The position numbers and the translations under genes are program-made. 64,000 nucleotides of DNA from JBBQWZ01 sp038210135. GTDB lineage: Bacteria; Acidobacteriota; Terriglobia; Bryobacterales; Bryobacteraceae. Numbering within the stretch: position 1 is the stretch's first letter; each line of letters opens with the position of its first letter. Below are positions 62,362 through 64,000 of the stretch, piece by piece. Location: the NCBI GenBank assembly GCA_038210135.1, contig JBBQWZ010000031.1:1-64000 (forward strand), in the 5' to 3' direction. A model generated the notes under the pieces. The model searched no databases, had not been told where the DNA came from, and saw nothing but the letters and a program-made list of their open reading frames with translations.

Positions 62362-63007
62362 AACCTTCGTCCAGAACTATCACCGCGTGCGGCTGCCGTT
62401 CGACCCCGAACGCGCAAAGGTGTGGCGCGTCCTGTGCCGCTATCTCGCACCCTGGGTGGACGCCACTTCGGGGTTGTTAGACCTCGGTGCCGGATACGGA
62501 GATTTTTCGCGGTTCTCAGCGGCCTGCGAAAAGTGGGCAGTCGATATGAATCCCGATTTGATCGCTCACTGGGACAAATCCGTCCATCCCCTGATCCAAT
62601 CGGCGCTCGAGCCTCTGCCGCTGCCGAGCGCGTCTCTCGGCACGGTATTCGCGTCGAACTTCTTCGAACATTTCACGGCTGCGGACGGAGCCCGAATTCT
62701 ACTGGAAATGCGGCGCGTGCTAAAGCCGGGAGGCCGCCTGATTGTCGTGCAACCGAACTTCCGGCTGGAGCCGCGGCGCTATTTCGACGACTATACCCAC
62801 CAGACCATCTACACCGACGAAGGCTTTGCGGGCCTGCTGCGCGCCTCCGGTTTTGAGATCGTCCGAAGCGAGCCGCGCTTCACCCCCTTCACAATGAAAT
62901 CCCGCTTGCCTAAGGCCGAGTGGATGGTCGAATGGTACCTGCGCCTGCCGCTCCGGCCGTTTGCCGGCCAGTTCCTGGTGATTGCCGAACCCGCGAGGAG
63001 CGCATAG
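62345..63007 (+). CDS. Class I SAM-dependent methyltransferase
   Basis: A 220-residue methyltransferase. LLDLGAGYGDFS near residue 45 is the SAM-binding motif I, VDMNPDL motif II, and FASNFFEHF near 103 with LKPGGRLIVVQPN motif III/post III. It belongs to the group found with glycosyltransferases, likely methylating a sugar or lipid. It overlaps the membrane glycosyltransferase by 17 bp and is followed by the GT2 gene after 1 bp. Confidence 0.87.
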   Translation: MSPATETFVQNYHRVRLPFDPERAKVWRVLCRYLAPWVDATSGLLDLGAGYGDFSRFSAACEKWAVDMNPDLIAHWDKSVHPLIQSALEPLPLPSASLGTVFASNFFEHFTAADGARILLEMRRVLKPGGRLIVVQPNFRLEPRRYFDDYTHQTIYTDEGFAGLLRASGFEIVRSEPRFTPFTMKSRLPKAEWMVEWYLRLPLRPFAGQFLVIAEPARSA

Positions 63008-63008
63008 A

Positions 63009-63884
63009 GTGTGGCACGGCAAGAAAGTCGCGGTGGTTTTTCCCACCTACAACGAGAAGAATTCCATTCGCCGGGCCGTTCTGTCCTATTACGCCACCGG
63101 GATGGTTGACGAAGTGATTGTGGTCAACAACAATGCGGCCGCTGGAACTTCGGAGGAAGTGGCGGGCACGGGCGCGCGCGAGATCTTCGAATCAAAGCAA
63201 GGGTACGGCCATGCACTGCTGTGCGGCATCGACAATACCGACGCCGAGCTGATCATCCTTTCTGAACCGGACGGCACGTTTAGCGGGCACGACGTCACGA
63301 AACTGCTGGCATATTCGGACGACGTGCCGGTGGTTTTCGGTACGCGCACGACCCGTGAATTCATCTGGCAGGGCGCCAACATGGGAAAGTTTCTGCGCTG
63401 GGGCAATTGGGCTGTGGCCAAGATGACCGAGGTGCTGTTCAACACCACGATCCTGACGGACATGGGTTGTACGCAGAGGCTGCTGGCGCGGGATGCGGTT
63501 CGGCTAATTCGCCCTCATCTGACTATCGGCGGCTCTCACTTCGGTCCCCAGGTGCTGCTCGAAGTCATCCAGCACGGAATTCCGTTCGTTGAGATCCCGA
63601 TGAACTATCGCGCCCGGATCGGCGAGTCATCGGTCACGGGCTCGTTCCTAAAGGCATGGAGGCTCGGCTGGCGTATGATTTTTCTTGTACTCGGCTACCG
63701 CTTGGGGTTTGCCGCCCGAGAGCGCACGCGATGGCCGGAGGCCGCGACGCCTCTTTCACTGGCGCGCCAGGGCGAGGAGCACTCGACCGAATCGCTTGCG
63801 GCCCTGGTCCGCCAGATCCGCGACCGCGAAGAAGTTGCGTCCGCGGTACGCGGCGCGACGCAGGACTCGGTCCTCAAGGGCTAA
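63009..63884 (+). CDS. Glycosyltransferase family 2 (polyprenyl-phosphate sugar synthase type)
   Basis: A 291-residue GT-A enzyme beginning at GTG 63009 (AGGAG 8 bases upstream), with VAVVFPTYNEKNSIRRAV and ILSEPDGTF; the Glu-Pro-Asp is typical of Dpm1-like transferases. It would make a polyprenyl-phosphate sugar that the membrane glycosyltransferase upstream can use, so the three genes form one unit. The ORF extension to 62982 runs into the methyltransferase. Confidence 0.87.
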   Translation: MWHGKKVAVVFPTYNEKNSIRRAVLSYYATGMVDEVIVVNNNAAAGTSEEVAGTGAREIFESKQGYGHALLCGIDNTDAELIILSEPDGTFSGHDVTKLLAYSDDVPVVFGTRTTREFIWQGANMGKFLRWGNWAVAKMTEVLFNTTILTDMGCTQRLLARDAVRLIRPHLTIGGSHFGPQVLLEVIQHGIPFVEIPMNYRARIGESSVTGSFLKAWRLGWRMIFLVLGYRLGFAARERTRWPEAATPLSLARQGEEHSTESLAALVRQIRDREEVASAVRGATQDSVLKG

Positions 63885-63955
63885 CTACTAACCGCGTCCG
63901 TGACTCCTTCAGCCCATGTCTCGAAGAAGGAAGTCTCCGCACACCCAGCCATCGC

Positions 63956-64000
63956 TTACTGCCCCGCCACCTGCCGCATTTTATAGAAGTCCACATCGAT
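63956..64000 (-). CDS. Possible C-terminus of a gene cut by the window edge
   Basis: The minus-strand reading ends in IDVDFYKMRQVAGQ followed by TAA (63956-63958). Only 14 residues are inside the window, so neither family nor reality can be settled. The 71 bp between this stop and the convergent GT2 stop contain nothing recognisable. Confidence 0.3.
   Translation of the reverse strand: MDVDFYKMRQVAGQ

Noticed and set aside
1..64000. tRNA, rRNA, CRISPR arrays, insertion sequences and prophage genes
   Set aside because: I looked for cloverleaf-like segments, regular spaced repeats and transposase or integrase motifs and found none. A covariance-model search would be needed to exclude a small RNA.

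Overview
The window looks like chromosomal DNA of an acidobacterium, most likely of the Solibacter/Bryobacter branch. This rests on gene content, not on a marker gene: a protein carrying the Solibacter-type TIGR03437 C-terminal domain, a DUF1587/1592/1588/1585 cytochrome paired with a DUF1552 protein, an Oar-like TonB-dependent receptor with a carboxypeptidase-regulatory N-terminus, secreted ankyrin and beta-propeller proteins, and GC-rich, tightly packed genes. I see no rRNA, tRNA, CRISPR array, transposase or phage gene.

Region 1 (141-13130). A secreted S9 peptidase faces a minus-strand run of eight genes (10644 to 2205): TIGR03437/NHL protein, galT, an unknown 139-aa protein, rimO, yacG (59 aa), pgpA, a TIG/beta-propeller protein and cinA. 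Divergent from it are glcE-glcF, without a neighbouring glcD.

Region 2 (13140-21776). This holds a compact minus-strand cassette of three overlapping genes: a TIGR04222 membrane protein with a Cys/Gly/Ser tail, an MNIO (DUF692) oxidase, and a 68-aa helical protein. I rate it the most interesting part of the window. It is followed by assorted hydrolases, a degenerate nucleotidyltransferase, a thioredoxin-fold protein, a cupin, a BtuF-like binding protein and a creatininase-like protein.

Region 3 (21980-29357). A plus-strand operon for a cell-envelope or periplasmic redox module: DUF1592-type cytochrome, Tat-exported DUF1552 protein, secreted ankyrin protein, a mono-haem cytochrome and a di-haem cytochrome.

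Region 4 (29364-40128). CheX and CheY with an outer-membrane protein, a lone hypF, then a plus-strand unit of TetR regulator, Oar-like receptor, alpha/beta hydrolase and acyl-CoA ligase that looks like an uptake-and-activation pathway. A strong hairpin at 40135-40171 separates it from the next block.

Region 5 (59726 down to 40174). A minus-strand exopolysaccharide operon of about 19.6 kb led by a NusG/RfaH-like antiterminator: Wza-like exporter, Wzz-Wzc-like copolymerase, flippase, polymerase, four glycosyltransferases, a glycosidase-like membrane protein, four genes matching UDP-bacillosamine synthesis and transfer (PglD-, PglC-, PglE- and PglF-like), a PhyH oxygenase and a FemAB/GNAT protein. 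Six junctions are 4-bp ATGA overlaps. The gene-free stretch upstream (59727-60081) has six TAGTA motifs and nested palindromes.

Region 6 (60082-64000). A DUF892 (YciE/YciF) protein, then a second plus-strand glycosylation unit of a multi-span glycosyltransferase, a methyltransferase and a GT2 enzyme, and the possible tail of one more minus-strand gene at the window edge.

All family calls come from reading motifs by eye. No database search was run.
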